From: DASXHY01 sp035552155
GTDB lineage: Bacteria; Verrucomicrobiota; Verrucomicrobiia; Limisphaerales; DASXHY01
Direction: 5' to 3'
DNA: 64,000 nucleotides
Assembly (NCBI GenBank): GCA_035552155.1
Contig: DASZLX010000043.1
Span: 1 to 64,000, forward strand
Shown: piece by piece, positions 1-8,500 of the stretch
How positions within the stretch are numbered: position 1 is the stretch's first letter
How the letters are laid out: each line of letters begins with the position of its first letter
Translations under genes and position numbers: made by a program
Notes under the pieces: model-generated
Databases searched by the model: none
What the model was told of the DNA's origin: nothing
What the model saw: only the letters and a program-made list of their open reading frames with translations

Positions 1-2
1 TA

Positions 3-24
3 CCCCCCCCCCCCCCCCCCCCCC
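3..24. repeat. Poly-C homopolymer run
   Basis: Twenty-two consecutive C residues lie at the very edge of the window. No gene overlaps them. The run may mark a contig end or a sequencing artefact, or it may be a genuine unstable homopolymer; the sequence alone cannot tell. Confidence 0.9.
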
Positions 25-37
25 ACGAAAAACCTAG

Positions 38-65
38 AAAAACCCAATGAAATCAAGGGTTTTTA
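38..65. terminator. Rho-independent terminator-like hairpin
   Basis: An 8-bp stem (AAAAACCC with GGGTTTTT) closes an 11-nt loop, with A-rich sequence on the left and T-rich on the right, so it could act on either strand. It probably ends a plus-strand gene lying outside the window and insulates the nuclease gene at 169. Confidence 0.5.
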
Positions 66-168
66 TATCAATTTATTTTTACAGCAGAGAAATTTTCTGC
101 CGTTGGAAAGCCCCCGTGCAAATCGAATTAGCACTTTCGAGTGGAGAAAAAATCCGAGAGGGGGCGGC

Positions 169-732
169 ATGATTCAGGGCGGCATCGGTGGTGCGAATAC
201 TTTGACCGGACTTGATTTTGAACGTGAATGCGATCTCCTTACACTACTCGCAGCCAAGCCCGGCTACGAAATCGGAACAGTTCCTGGCAAAGCTGGCAAA
301 GGAGTTTTCTTCAAACGCCAGCTAGTGGCCCGTTGTTTTCGCAAGCACAGCTTTTACTCATTCCTAAAAGAAGAAGGCGTTGAATGGGAGAAATATTTAG
401 CCTGTCGTCTGTTTCCCGATGATGCTCTACTGGTGGTCGTACGAGAAACGCTTTTTATCATCGAAGTTAAATTTCAAAAGGTGTCGGGTTCTGTGGATGA
501 AAAACTTCAAACATGCGATTTCAAAAGAAAACAGTATCAAAAGCTAGTCATCGGAATTGGTCTGAAAGTCGAATACGTTTATGTCTTGTCCGAATGGTTC
601 AAGCACGAACGTTACAAAGATGTCTTGGACTATATCATTAGCGTTAATTGCCACTACAAATTTAAGACTCTGCCGCTCGCATGGCTTGGCCTTCCGGACC
701 CAGATATCCCCGCCGCCGCCGGGGAAATTTAA
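169..732 (+). CDS. PD-(D/E)XK-family nuclease, putative restriction endonuclease
   Basis: A protein of 187 residues. The seen motif is an Asp-Asp pair (FPDDALLVVV, about residue 84) followed by IIEVKFQK (about residue 98), the D...ExK pattern of the PD-(D/E)XK nuclease fold. A GGANTLTGLDFE segment near the N-terminus resembles one recalled from type II restriction-enzyme-like proteins. The ATG at 169 is chosen because a GAGAGGGGG ribosome-binding site lies just upstream; a longer reading from TTG at 103 lacks one. A winged-helix ORF starts 48 bases downstream, so the two together match the nuclease + wHTH layout of DpnI-like enzymes, here as separate ORFs. No methyltransferase is visible. Target sequence and dependence on methylation are unknown. 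Nucleases of this fold act on cytoplasmic DNA. Confidence 0.65.
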   Translation: MIQGGIGGANTLTGLDFERECDLLTLLAAKPGYEIGTVPGKAGKGVFFKRQLVARCFRKHSFYSFLKEEGVEWEKYLACRLFPDDALLVVVRETLFIIEVKFQKVSGSVDEKLQTCDFKRKQYQKLVIGIGLKVEYVYVLSEWFKHERYKDVLDYIISVNCHYKFKTLPLAWLGLPDPDIPAAAGEI

Positions 733-780
733 CTATAGATTTCCATTGAACCGCAGATCGGGATTTGATCTAGTCTTAGG

Positions 781-996
781 GTGCAAACTCAGGCATCCGC
801 TAAATTGAATCTTCCAAAAGGGTGGAAATCGGAGATTCTCACGGCTATTCGGACTTTAAATAGAATCGAATTTTCAAACAAAGATCTTTACGAATTTTGG
901 CCTCGCTTCAAAGAAAATCATCCAGAAAACAAAAACATTGAAGCGAAAATCCGACAGCAACTTCAATATCTTTGTAAGGACGCTTGGTCCACGTAA
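781..996 (+). CDS. DpnI-type winged-helix domain ORF, truncated
   Basis: A 71-residue ORF from GTG. Its core (NRIEFSNKDLYEFW, then HPENKNIEAKIRQQLQYL) is the pattern of the C-terminal winged-helix domain of DpnI and Dam-replacing-protein-like nucleases, where it reads DNA. Family members continue with about 15 more residues forming the wing and end in a Gly-Arg-x-x-Tyr motif; here the frame stops right after QYLCKDAWST. The stop codon lies 2 bases from the convergent HNH gene, so the 3' end seems to have been cut off by a rearrangement. It may be a detached domain of the nuclease at 169-732 or a decaying fragment. A second, better preserved tail of this domain lies at 2648-2761. Confidence 0.6.
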   Translation: MQTQASAKLNLPKGWKSEILTAIRTLNRIEFSNKDLYEFWPRFKENHPENKNIEAKIRQQLQYLCKDAWST

Positions 997-998
997 AA

Positions 999-1436
999 TC
1001 AGGACGCTGGCGCGTTCAATGGTGAATGTTTTTTTGGCCCTTTAAAAACATGAACCCGATGGTATTCAAAATAACCTCTTTGAACATGTCTGATAACGCC
1101 AAATAAAGACTGCCCATGTGTTTTATCGGCATGATCCATGTGGTAGCAAACCTTTTTGTCGAAATCTATGTATAGGTTACCACGGTCATATTCGGTGTGG
1201 TGGTTGGGGCACAACGCCACAATATTGTCGAACCGGTCGTAATCCTTGACGTTTCCAAATTTTCGAACATGTGCGCCTTCAACCAGAAGGTTTCCGTCGA
1301 CATCCTTTTTTGCCCAACCGCAAATGACGCACCCCAACCCGGAAAGACGAATCCCTTTTTCGCTTTCCGACGAATTTCTAAGTCCGGATCTCATAGGTTT
1401 TCCATCGGGCGGATTTATCGATTGCGGAATCGACAT
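999..1436 (-). CDS. HNH endonuclease
   Basis: A 145-residue protein with a compact HNH nuclease domain: CVIC at about residue 36, GAHVRKFG at about 54, and NIVALCPNHHTEYD at about 70. The paired Cys and His residues fit the zinc-supported HNH fold, which cuts DNA. It is the second gene of a minus-strand pair: its ATG lies inside the AIPR gene, overlapping it by 59 bases in another frame, which suggests translational coupling. An internal ATG at 1394 would cut the overlap to 17 bases. Role in phage defence is inferred from the neighbours; HNH proteins also occur in mobile introns and restriction systems. The gene lies in the AT-richer patch. Confidence 0.7.
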   Translation of the reverse strand: MSIPQSINPPDGKPMRSGLRNSSESEKGIRLSGLGCVICGWAKKDVDGNLLVEGAHVRKFGNVKDYDRFDNIVALCPNHHTEYDRGNLYIDFDKKVCYHMDHADKTHGQSLFGVIRHVQRGYFEYHRVHVFKGPKKHSPLNAPAS

Positions 1437-2562
1437 CTAAATAAAGAATTCTCCAAAGATTCGAATCCTTGCTGGCTCGGTTAATCTCATTGTGGTAAGT
1501 GGACTTATAGGTTCTGCCAAGATCCTCAAACAGCTTGCGTTTACATTTGTCAAATGCTTCCTCCGGCTTTACATACCAACCAATCGACTTAGTATCACCG
1601 TCGAAAAAAATGTTCGCTCGAAAGGCTGCTAGAACGGGATACAAGAACTGCTTTGGCAGCTCGAATCGCATTTTTTTACCGAGGAATAGAGTTGTCTTTT
1701 CCAGCTTTTCTACATTTTTTACGACTTCAAATCTGGTGAACCCTTGCGAGATCCCTTTGTCGAACGTGCTTTCAACATGCTCCATTAGACTAAGGATGTC
1801 GTTGGTCAACGGATAAACGCATTTAATCTCTTTTTTCTCACCTTTTTCCCACTCTGCAAAAACAGACGCCTTTCCAGTCGCGGACCTGTTAGGTTGGTCG
1901 CTTGTCTCCGGATTAAGACTGCTTTGAAATTCTAAGGAAAAGAGGTTCAAAAGTGCGATTAAGTCGACCGAAGCGAAGCCCCGGTCATTGGGAACTTCTC
2001 GGTTCTCATACCAGATAATGTGTTTTTCAAATTTTTCCTCCATTTCATCTTTAATAGGCACGAACAACCCCTTTTTCTCTGCGGTGGAATAAGGTTTAAC
2101 ATTCGAAGCCGTGTTACGACTCGCGGCGATTTCTGCCAATTCACCCGGTTCGAACTCTTTCTCCAGGATTTCTATTTTAACCATGGCTCTGCTGACATCG
2201 ATGGACTCTTTAGAATCCAATATCGCTTTTTGCGTATGGCCGCCGTTTACAATCCCAGTATCGGGCGGAAAAAGAAGCTCGACCATGTTGCTCTTTTTGA
2301 AGCCAACTTTTCCAGCAATAACGCTAATTCCGCTATTCTGTAAAAGGAATTTTTGAGGTCGCTCCTTGAGGGTTTTTATCATCTCTTTATACGGAACAGA
2401 TTTTTCAGAAGGCAACCGCACATTTGCATCAAGCGGCAATTCAAGAAAGTTGTCCGCTGTGACGAAGAAGGTGTGTATTGGATATCCGTCAACAACGGCA
2501 GAGGTTGTTTCAACGTAAGGTAGCGTAATCGTAGTGGGTGTCTTTCTGTGTCCTTCGGGCAT
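1378..2562 (-). CDS. AIPR-family protein (putative abortive phage resistance)
   Basis: A 394-residue protein. The segment NSGISVIAGKVGF followed by TGIVNGGHTQKAIL (about residues 75-115), then IAASRNTASNVKP at about 145, matches the AIPR family, whose name comes from abortive-infection phage-resistance proteins; its biochemical activity is not well defined. The ATG at 2562 is chosen because extending upstream to 2682 would read through the antisense of a winged-helix remnant. It is shorter than many AIPR proteins (often above 500 residues), so an N-terminal part may be missing. It is followed by the overlapping HNH gene, which points to a two-gene module with a regulator or sensor (AIPR) and an effector nuclease (HNH). 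That functional split is inference. Confidence 0.6.
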   Translation of the reverse strand: MPEGHRKTPTTITLPYVETTSAVVDGYPIHTFFVTADNFLELPLDANVRLPSEKSVPYKEMIKTLKERPQKFLLQNSGISVIAGKVGFKKSNMVELLFPPDTGIVNGGHTQKAILDSKESIDVSRAMVKIEILEKEFEPGELAEIAASRNTASNVKPYSTAEKKGLFVPIKDEMEEKFEKHIIWYENREVPNDRGFASVDLIALLNLFSLEFQSSLNPETSDQPNRSATGKASVFAEWEKGEKKEIKCVYPLTNDILSLMEHVESTFDKGISQGFTRFEVVKNVEKLEKTTLFLGKKMRFELPKQFLYPVLAAFRANIFFDGDTKSIGWYVKPEEAFDKCKRKLFEDLGRTYKSTYHNEINRASKDSNLWRILYLDVDSAIDKSARWKTYEIRT

Positions 2563-2647
2563 GAGCAAAAGCTTGATCAGCGGTTTAAAGCGAGGCAAGG
2601 AGAAAACGTAATTCAAGAAGACGTCTAAACCTTCGCGTCCGAATTGA

Positions 2648-2761
2648 AAACTGCATCCCGACAACCGCCACATCCGCGACAAAATCCGTCAACAACTTCA
2701 AAACCTCGCGAGAGCAGGATTATTAGTTCACGTCGGGCGCAACGACTACCACCTGAAATAA
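2648..2761 (+). pseudogene. 3' remnant of a second DpnI-type winged-helix gene
   Basis: In the plus frame this stretch reads KLHPDNRHIRDKIRQQLQNL and then ARAGLLVHVGRNDYHLK before TAA. This is the recognition helix and wing of the DpnI-type winged-helix domain, ending at the normal point. An in-frame TGA lies directly before it (2645-2647) and there is no start codon, so it is a gene tail only. It overlaps in homology with residues 47-64 of the ORF at 781-996 (about 37 of 54 bases identical) but is not a direct continuation. It marks the right edge of the AT-rich island and is probably the end of the resident gene into which the island recombined. Confidence 0.7.
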
Positions 2762-3114
2762 TCTCGGTGCTCTCAGTGCCTCTGTGGCAAAGCCCTGTTT
2801 GAAATCTCAAATTTCGAATTCTCCGTTTCCTCCGTTCTCTCCTGTTAAATTTGGTTTCCGTCTTCCGCTTTTCCCCTCCGCGCCTCTGCGGTAAAAAAAG
2901 AGCCTAATTTCGCCCCCTTTTGCCGCCAAAATCCGTTCCAGATGCCTGATCGGCAGGTCCTTCCATGGAAAACATTACCGTAAGCTTTTCCCGCAATTTA
3001 AAATGGTAATAAAAACCAAAAAACCAAGTCTTAGATTCCTTAACTCTCAACACAAACAACTCTCAACTTTCCTAACCCCAAACTCCTAACTTCCAACTCC
3101 TATTTCCTAATTTT
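2762..3114. other. Intergenic stretch with dispersed repeats
   Basis: No gene is seen. It holds two copies of the CCTCTG-type dispersed repeat (CAGTGCCTCTGTGGC at 2775-2790 and CGCGCCTCTGCGGT at 2879-2893). From about 3041 to 3112 a pyrimidine-rich imperfect 7-bp repeat (CTCAACT, TAACTTC types) runs up to the next start codon. Confidence 0.6.
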
Positions 3115-3990
3115 ATGATCACTCGTTTAAGCAAAATCGCCCGCCTCCCCTCCGCCATCCGCGAACAACTCAATCGGCGCCTCCACAACGGCGAAATCGG
3201 CCGCACCATCCTCCCGTGGCTCAACGAACTTCCCGAGACCAAACTAGTCCTCGCCGAACTCTTCGAAGCAAAACCCGTCACCCACCAAAACCTTTCCGAA
3301 TGGCGGCACAGCGGCTATCAGGATTGGCTCCGCGTCCAGCAACGCCTCGAATGGTACGATTCCCTCACCGAACAAGAAGCCGCCTTAAAAAAGAGCGAAT
3401 GTGCCGACGGCTACGAGGCCATGGGCAGCATCTTCCTTTTTGAAATCGGCCAGGCCCTTGCCGAATTGCAAAGCATCAAAAAGCCGGAGCGCCGCTGGGC
3501 GCGCCTGGAATCGCTCACCCGCGAATTCGCCCGGCTCCAGAACGCCTTCAACTGGAGCCGTCGCGTCCACCTTGAAAGGAGCAAATACCAGGACAAATCT
3601 CCTCAACCCATCCCGGAGTTCGCGGAGGAGGACGAGGCAGAGGAGTATTTCGAAGACAAGGATCAAAACGATGCAGAAACATCCGAAAGCGATTTAGCCG
3701 CCCTCAACAACGAATCCGAAAACGCCCAAGTTCCGTCCGAAAGCTTGATGGATACGTCTCCCTCCTCAACCCCTGAACTCCTCAACTCCCAAACTCGGCC
3801 CACCCCGGGAGCGCCGGCGTCCCGCCGGCCGGTTGCGCGCGAAAATGCCAGCATCCAAACGTCATTCCAACCCATTCCAACCAGTGCGCCCACCCCCCAA
3901 CCACTTTCAACCCTCAACCCTCAACCACCCCGCCCTCACATCAGCCCCGTCCCCATCCGCGGCCGCCGCTTCGTCTGCATCGAAGGCTAA
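3115..3990 (+). CDS. DUF3486-like DNA-binding protein with a repeat-built C-terminal tail
   Basis: A 291-residue protein. The first 110 residues (RLPSAIREQLNRRL, WLNELPE, NLSEWRHSGYQDWL) resemble the Mu gp27 / DUF3486 helix-turn-helix family, small-terminase-like proteins that also occur as multicopy genes in Verrucomicrobiota; no phage genes are adjacent. Residues 110-160 are helical. From about 165 the protein is acidic and then Pro/Ser/Thr-rich. This tail is partly encoded by intergenic-type repeats: a REP-like palindrome at 3807-3830 gives GAPASRRP, and a CTCAACC heptamer run at 3899-3930 gives PLSTLNPQP. The tail is thus likely disordered and recently acquired. Function unknown. Confidence 0.6.
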   Translation: MITRLSKIARLPSAIREQLNRRLHNGEIGRTILPWLNELPETKLVLAELFEAKPVTHQNLSEWRHSGYQDWLRVQQRLEWYDSLTEQEAALKKSECADGYEAMGSIFLFEIGQALAELQSIKKPERRWARLESLTREFARLQNAFNWSRRVHLERSKYQDKSPQPIPEFAEEDEAEEYFEDKDQNDAETSESDLAALNNESENAQVPSESLMDTSPSSTPELLNSQTRPTPGAPASRRPVARENASIQTSFQPIPTSAPTPQPLSTLNPQPPRPHISPVPIRGRRFVCIEG

Positions 3991-4020
3991 TCATGAACGA
4001 ACAGACAAAAATCTTAAACC

Positions 4021-4126
4021 CTGTGGACCGGAGACTGTGGACCGTGGACCGAGGACCTTGGACCTTGGACCTTGGACCTTGGACCTTGGCCTTTGGACTT
4101 TGGCCTTTGGACTTTGGCCTTTGCCC
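4021..4126. repeat. Heptamer tandem repeat (GGACCTT / GGACTTT)
   Basis: About 105 bp of imperfect 7-bp repeats, drifting from GTGGACC through GGACCTT to GGACTTT. It fills the gap between two convergent genes and sets the 3' end of the glycosyltransferase gene. Confidence 0.9.
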
Positions 4127-4848
4127 TATCTCCGCCCATCATACCACGGATGGCAGGCTTTGCGGCTGGTCAGGGTTTTGCGGGGGCACACGAGGGTTCG
4201 GGTAATGAAAACGAGATGTTCGCGGGCGCTATACAATCGCAGTTTGCGCGCGGAGGTCAGGATGGGGTGGCGATGGAGGATGACGATGCGTTGTCGCTGG
4301 GTGCGCGCGAGTTTTTTGAGGTGTTTGCTCAGTTCGATTTCTTCGGTGGCAAACAGGTTGATGTCGAATCCGCCGATTTTTCTGAAGGCGGCGGTTTCAC
4401 AAAAGATGAAGCAACCGGCGGCCCAGCGCAGGGTGCGGCTGACGGTGTTCCAGTAGCTGGTGATGAGCTTGCCAATGAGGCCGCCTTCTATGCGGACGGT
4501 GCTGCCGCCGGCCAGGCAGCGGCCGGATTCGATCTGCGCGGCGACGTCATCGAAGAGCGCGGCGCCGGGGTGGGTGTCGGCGTCGATGAAGATGAGCCAA
4601 TCGCCGGTGGCGGCTTCGGCGCCGCGATTGCGGGCGCGGCCGATTTGGTTCACGGGTTCGAAGACGACGGTGGCGCCGGCGGCGCGGGCGACTGCGGCGG
4701 TGGCCTCGGTGGAGTTGTTGTCGCAGACGATGAGTTCGGTTTCCCAGCCGCGGCGGGTGAAGGCGGCCATGGCGGAGGTGACGTGGCGCAAGGATTCGCC
4801 CAGGAGCCGTTCTTCATTGAAGGCGGGGATGATGACGGAGATGCGCAT
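4126..4848 (-). CDS. Family 2 glycosyltransferase
   Basis: A 240-residue protein beginning MRISVIIPAFNEERLLGESL, the nucleotide-binding start of the GT-A fold. The metal-binding DxD-type motif is IFIDADTHP at about residue 90, and the acceptor-side ETAAFRKIGGFD is at about 150. No C-terminal membrane anchor is present, so it is likely a cytoplasmic transferase using a nucleotide-sugar; the acceptor is not deducible. The C-terminus (HPWYDGRR) runs into the adjoining repeat, so the last residues may not be ancestral. It follows the small gene at 4906-5283 on the same strand with a gap of 57 bases. Confidence 0.85.
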   Translation of the reverse strand: MRISVIIPAFNEERLLGESLRHVTSAMAAFTRRGWETELIVCDNNSTEATAAVARAAGATVVFEPVNQIGRARNRGAEAATGDWLIFIDADTHPGAALFDDVAAQIESGRCLAGGSTVRIEGGLIGKLITSYWNTVSRTLRWAAGCFIFCETAAFRKIGGFDINLFATEEIELSKHLKKLARTQRQRIVILHRHPILTSARKLRLYSAREHLVFITRTLVCPRKTLTSRKACHPWYDGRR

Positions 4849-4877
4849 GGGTCGATTCGAGTGTCTGGTGTTGAGTC

Positions 4878-4935
4878 GGCTCGCGGGGACGCTCGCCCTC
4901 CCGAGTCAGGGACTCGCGGAGCTCGTCCCTCCGGA
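4878..4935. repeat. REP-like palindromic repeat
   Basis: Two imperfect hairpins (around GGGACGCTCGCCCTCCC and GGGACTCGCGGAGCTCGTCCC) lie between the glycosyltransferase and the upstream small gene. The repeat encodes the last residues and stop of that upstream gene. Confidence 0.5.
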
Positions 4936-5283
4936 TTCGGGGTTTTTCTTGCCGCGGACGATGGCGAGGGTTTCGATGGTTTTGGAGGAGACAGCGTGGA
5001 TGGCGTCGAGGCGCTCGGTGAGGAGGGCCTGGAGGTCGTTGGGTTCGGTGACTTTGGTTTTGTCGGGCGGGGTGGAGAGCAGGTGCACGGCTTCGACGAC
5101 CTTTTCGTAAAGTTCGAGTACTTCGCTGTTGCGCGCGGCGGTTTGGCGGAGGGCCGGGTCAATGATGCCGGCGATGGCATCGAGGCTGACCTGGCAGCCC
5201 TGGAGGTCATCGCCATAAATGGTGCGCAGGACTTCCTCGGCGGTGACGAAGGCGAGGGCGTCGGGCGGCTCGTTGGAACTCAT
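4906..5283 (-). CDS. Conserved hypothetical protein, mostly helical
   Basis: A 125-residue protein with no recognised family, signal peptide or membrane segment. It is predicted from composition to be helical (AEEVLRTIYGDDLQG, ARNSEVLELYEKVVEAVHLL, LLTERLDAIHAVSSKTIETL), ending in a short disordered tail written by a REP-like palindrome. The ATG at 5283 is preceded on its strand by a GGGAG heptamer repeat, which may also supply a ribosome-binding site. It is probably co-transcribed with the downstream glycosyltransferase. Function unknown. Confidence 0.6.
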   Translation of the reverse strand: MSSNEPPDALAFVTAEEVLRTIYGDDLQGCQVSLDAIAGIIDPALRQTAARNSEVLELYEKVVEAVHLLSTPPDKTKVTEPNDLQALLTERLDAIHAVSSKTIETLAIVRGKKNPESGGTSSASP

Positions 5284-5301
5284 GGAGGGAAGATATACCA
5301 G

Positions 5302-5419
5302 AGTTTGGGAGATGGGAGCTAGAAGTTAGGAGATCGGAGTTGGGAGATGGGAGTTGGGAGATGGGAGTTGGGAGATGGGAGATGGGAGATCGGAGATGGG
5401 AGATCGGAGTTGGGAAGGG
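5302..5419. repeat. Heptamer tandem repeat (GGGAGAT / GGGAGTT)
   Basis: Roughly 16 imperfect copies of a purine-rich 7-mer lie between divergent genes. Spurious ORFs read through it in several frames. It lies upstream of the AsmA-like gene. Confidence 0.9.
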
Positions 5420-5518
5420 TCAGGTCATCGCCGTAGTGACAGGGGGCGGATGTACTCTATATTGCGCGGGAGTTTGGGTCTCGTTATCACTCTGCGAGAC
5501 GGTGTTCGGGGAAATACG

Positions 5519-8500
5519 ATGGCTGAGGAAAAAACTGAGGCATTGAAGCCGGGGCCGCGGAAACGCGGTTCGCGGTGGCGCGTGCTTGCGTGGGTTGTTG
5601 CAATTTTAGTCGTGCTGGCGGTGACGTTTTATTTCGTGGTGACGAGTGAGGCGTTTTTGAAGGTGCAGGTGCTGCCGCGGGTGAGCCGGGCGATCCATGC
5701 GGAGGTGACGGTGGGGTCGGCGGAGATTCATCCGTTTTCGGAAATTGTGCTGCGCGATTTGAAGGTGCAGCCGACGAATCAGCCGACGATCCTGACGGCG
5801 CGCGAGGTGCGGGCGCGCTATCGTTTGTGGGACATTCTGGGCGGGACGATGCGGGTGGATGAGCTGGCGGTGGCATCGCCGACGATCCAGGTGGTGGAAA
5901 ATCCGGACGGCACGAGCAACCTGGATCCGCTGTTGAAGGCGCGCGAAAAAACGGCGACGGGGGGCAAGGCTGCGAAGCCGCCGAAGCTGGATATTCGCAA
6001 GGTGGTGTTTTCCAACGCGACTGTTTTGCAGATTCGCAATCAAAAGGTGGGGACGCGGGACCTGGTGGAGTTGACGAATGTGAGTGTGACGTTGACGGGG
6101 TTGCGGAGCGGCGAGCCGGCAAAGGTGGAGTTTGCGGCGATTGTGCGCGATGAGAATAATCCGCCGGCGCCGGCGATGTATGGGTTGCTGCAGGCGCGGG
6201 TGGACGGGAGTTTCAGTTTTTCGCTGACGCCGGAGTTCAAGCCGGCGTGGCTGCTGGGGGATGCGCACCTGGATATTTCGCAGGCGGCGGGGTCGTTCAG
6301 CGATTTTGCGAAGCTCGACGGAACGTTGCATTGCGATTATTCGACGGCGGAAATTAAAATGGTCACGCTGAGTTTTGAAAAGGCCGGGACGCCGCTGGGG
6401 GAATTGCGCGCGAGCGGGCCTTTCGACGCGCAAAAATCGGAGGGGCGGTTGAGCGTGGAGTTATTGGCGGTGGACAGGCAAGTGTTGAACCTGTTCGGGG
6501 CGAAGAACGGGATTGATTTTGGCGCGACGACGATTACGTCGACGAACGAGGTGGAGTTGTCGAAGGGCGGGAAGGCGATGGCGGCGGTGGGGCAGTTGAG
6601 CGCGAGCAAGTTTCAGGTGAGCCTGACGAATCAATCGACGCCGCCGATCGATTTGCTGGCGGATTATGACGTGTCGCTGGATAAGACGGAAAAAAGGGCG
6701 CTGGTGCGGACGCTGAATATTTCGGGGACGCAAAAGGGGCGGGCGCTGCTGCGGGGGGAGCTGACGAGCCCGATGACGCTGGCGTGGGGGAACGAGACGA
6801 ATGCGGTGGGGGATTCTTCGTTCAGCTTCGCGGTGACGAAATTGAATATCCCGGATTGGAAGACGTTCATCGGCGAGGCGGTGTCGGCGGGCACGGTGGA
6901 TTTGAATTTGAAACTGTTGTCGCAACAGGGCGGGACGCGGCTAACGTTCGATGCGACGAACCAGATCCAGAACCTGGCGGCAACCATCGGCGGCGAGCAT
7001 CTGAGCGGCGCGACGCTAAATTTCAAGACGCACGGGCTGGCGACGAATTTGAAGCAATTTGATTTGAGGGATTTCGGTTTGCAGGTGGCGAGGTCGAATC
7101 GCATGGCGCTGACGATTTCCGGCTCGGGCACTTACGATCGGACGAATCGGAGCGCGGATTTGCAGGTGACGGTGCGGGCGGGCATTGCGCAGGCGCTGCA
7201 ATTGCTCGGGCGCACGAATATTGCAGCGTCGGGCGCGGCGGAACTCACGGCGCGCGTGACGCAGCAGCGGCGGACGCAAACGGTGGCCGGCACGCTGACC
7301 GTGACGAATTTCACGGGAAGGATCGGTGCGAATGCGTTTACGAATTTTGGCGCGCGGATGGCGTTGGAGGTGAGCCGGACGCCGGAGCAAATTGAAATTC
7401 GAAGCGCGCAGGGGGCGTTGAGCCAGGGGCGGAGCGGCGGGGGTGATTTCACTTTTTCGGGAACGTACAGCCTGACGGACAAGCCATCGCAACTGACCGC
7501 GACGTTTTCGAATTTCAACGAGGCCGGGTTGCGGCCGTTTGTGGAGCCGCTGCTGGCGGGGCGGAAGCTTGATTCGGTGGAGGCGGCGGGGAGCGTTTCG
7601 GCGCAACGGAGCGCGAACGGCGACACGGCGGTCAAGGCGGACTTGCAGGTCACGAACCTGGTGGTGAATGACGCGGCGCGGCAGTTGCCGACGGCGCCAT
7701 TGGAGGCGAGGGTGCAACTGGATGCGGGGATGGCGAAGAAAATCGCCGATGTGCGCGAGTTGCAAATCACGCTGGCACCGACGCAGCGCGCGAAGAACCA
7801 GCTTCGGTTGCATGGCCGCGTGGATATGTCACAGACGAACGCGATGCGAGGCAGCCTGACGCTGGCGGGGGATTCGCTGGATGTAACGGGGTATTACGAT
7901 CTTTTCACCGCGACAAACCAGACGGCGGGGAAGTCCGGAGTGGAAAACAAATCACCCAGTGCTACTGCTGCGCCCGTGCCGGTCCCGGCGGCGGCCACGA
8001 ACGAATTGCCATTCAGGAATTTTACGGTGGACGCGAAGGTGCGGGAGTTTTATTTGGGGGAAATTGCCGCGACGAATTTGGAGGCGCATCTGCAACTGGA
8101 CCGCAGCAGGATTCTATTGAGGCCATTGCAACTGACGATCAACGGGTCGCCGGTGCGCGGCACGGCGGACGTGGATTTAAGTGTGTCGGGATACAAGTAC
8201 GCATTGACGTTTAACGCGACGAATGTGCCGTTCGCGCCGCTGTGGAACACGTTCGAGCCGACGGAAAAGGGCGAGATGGGCGGGGCTTTGAGCGCAAGTG
8301 TGGATGTGAAGGGGACGGGCACGACGGGTGAGAGTTTGCAGAAGACGTTGAAAGGGAGTTTCGACGTGGGGACAACGAATTTGAATTTGGATGTCTCCAA
8401 GATTCGCAATGGGACTTTGAGGGACATCGTGGATTTTGTCGCCAATGTGCCGGAGTTTTTCGGGACCAATGGGATTCGCGAGGCGGAGAAGTTTGGGATG

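Noticed and set aside
2563..2682. N-terminal extension of the AIPR protein
   Set aside because: The added residues are the antisense of the winged-helix remnant and of the island border, so the ATG at 2562 is preferred.
4072..5322. 416-codon plus-strand ORF
   Set aside because: It is antisense to the GT2 gene and its upstream neighbour and Gly/Asp-rich, a typical shadow frame.
5302..5419. CRISPR-like array
   Set aside because: The units are 7 bp with no unique spacers, so these are heptamer tandem repeats, not CRISPR.
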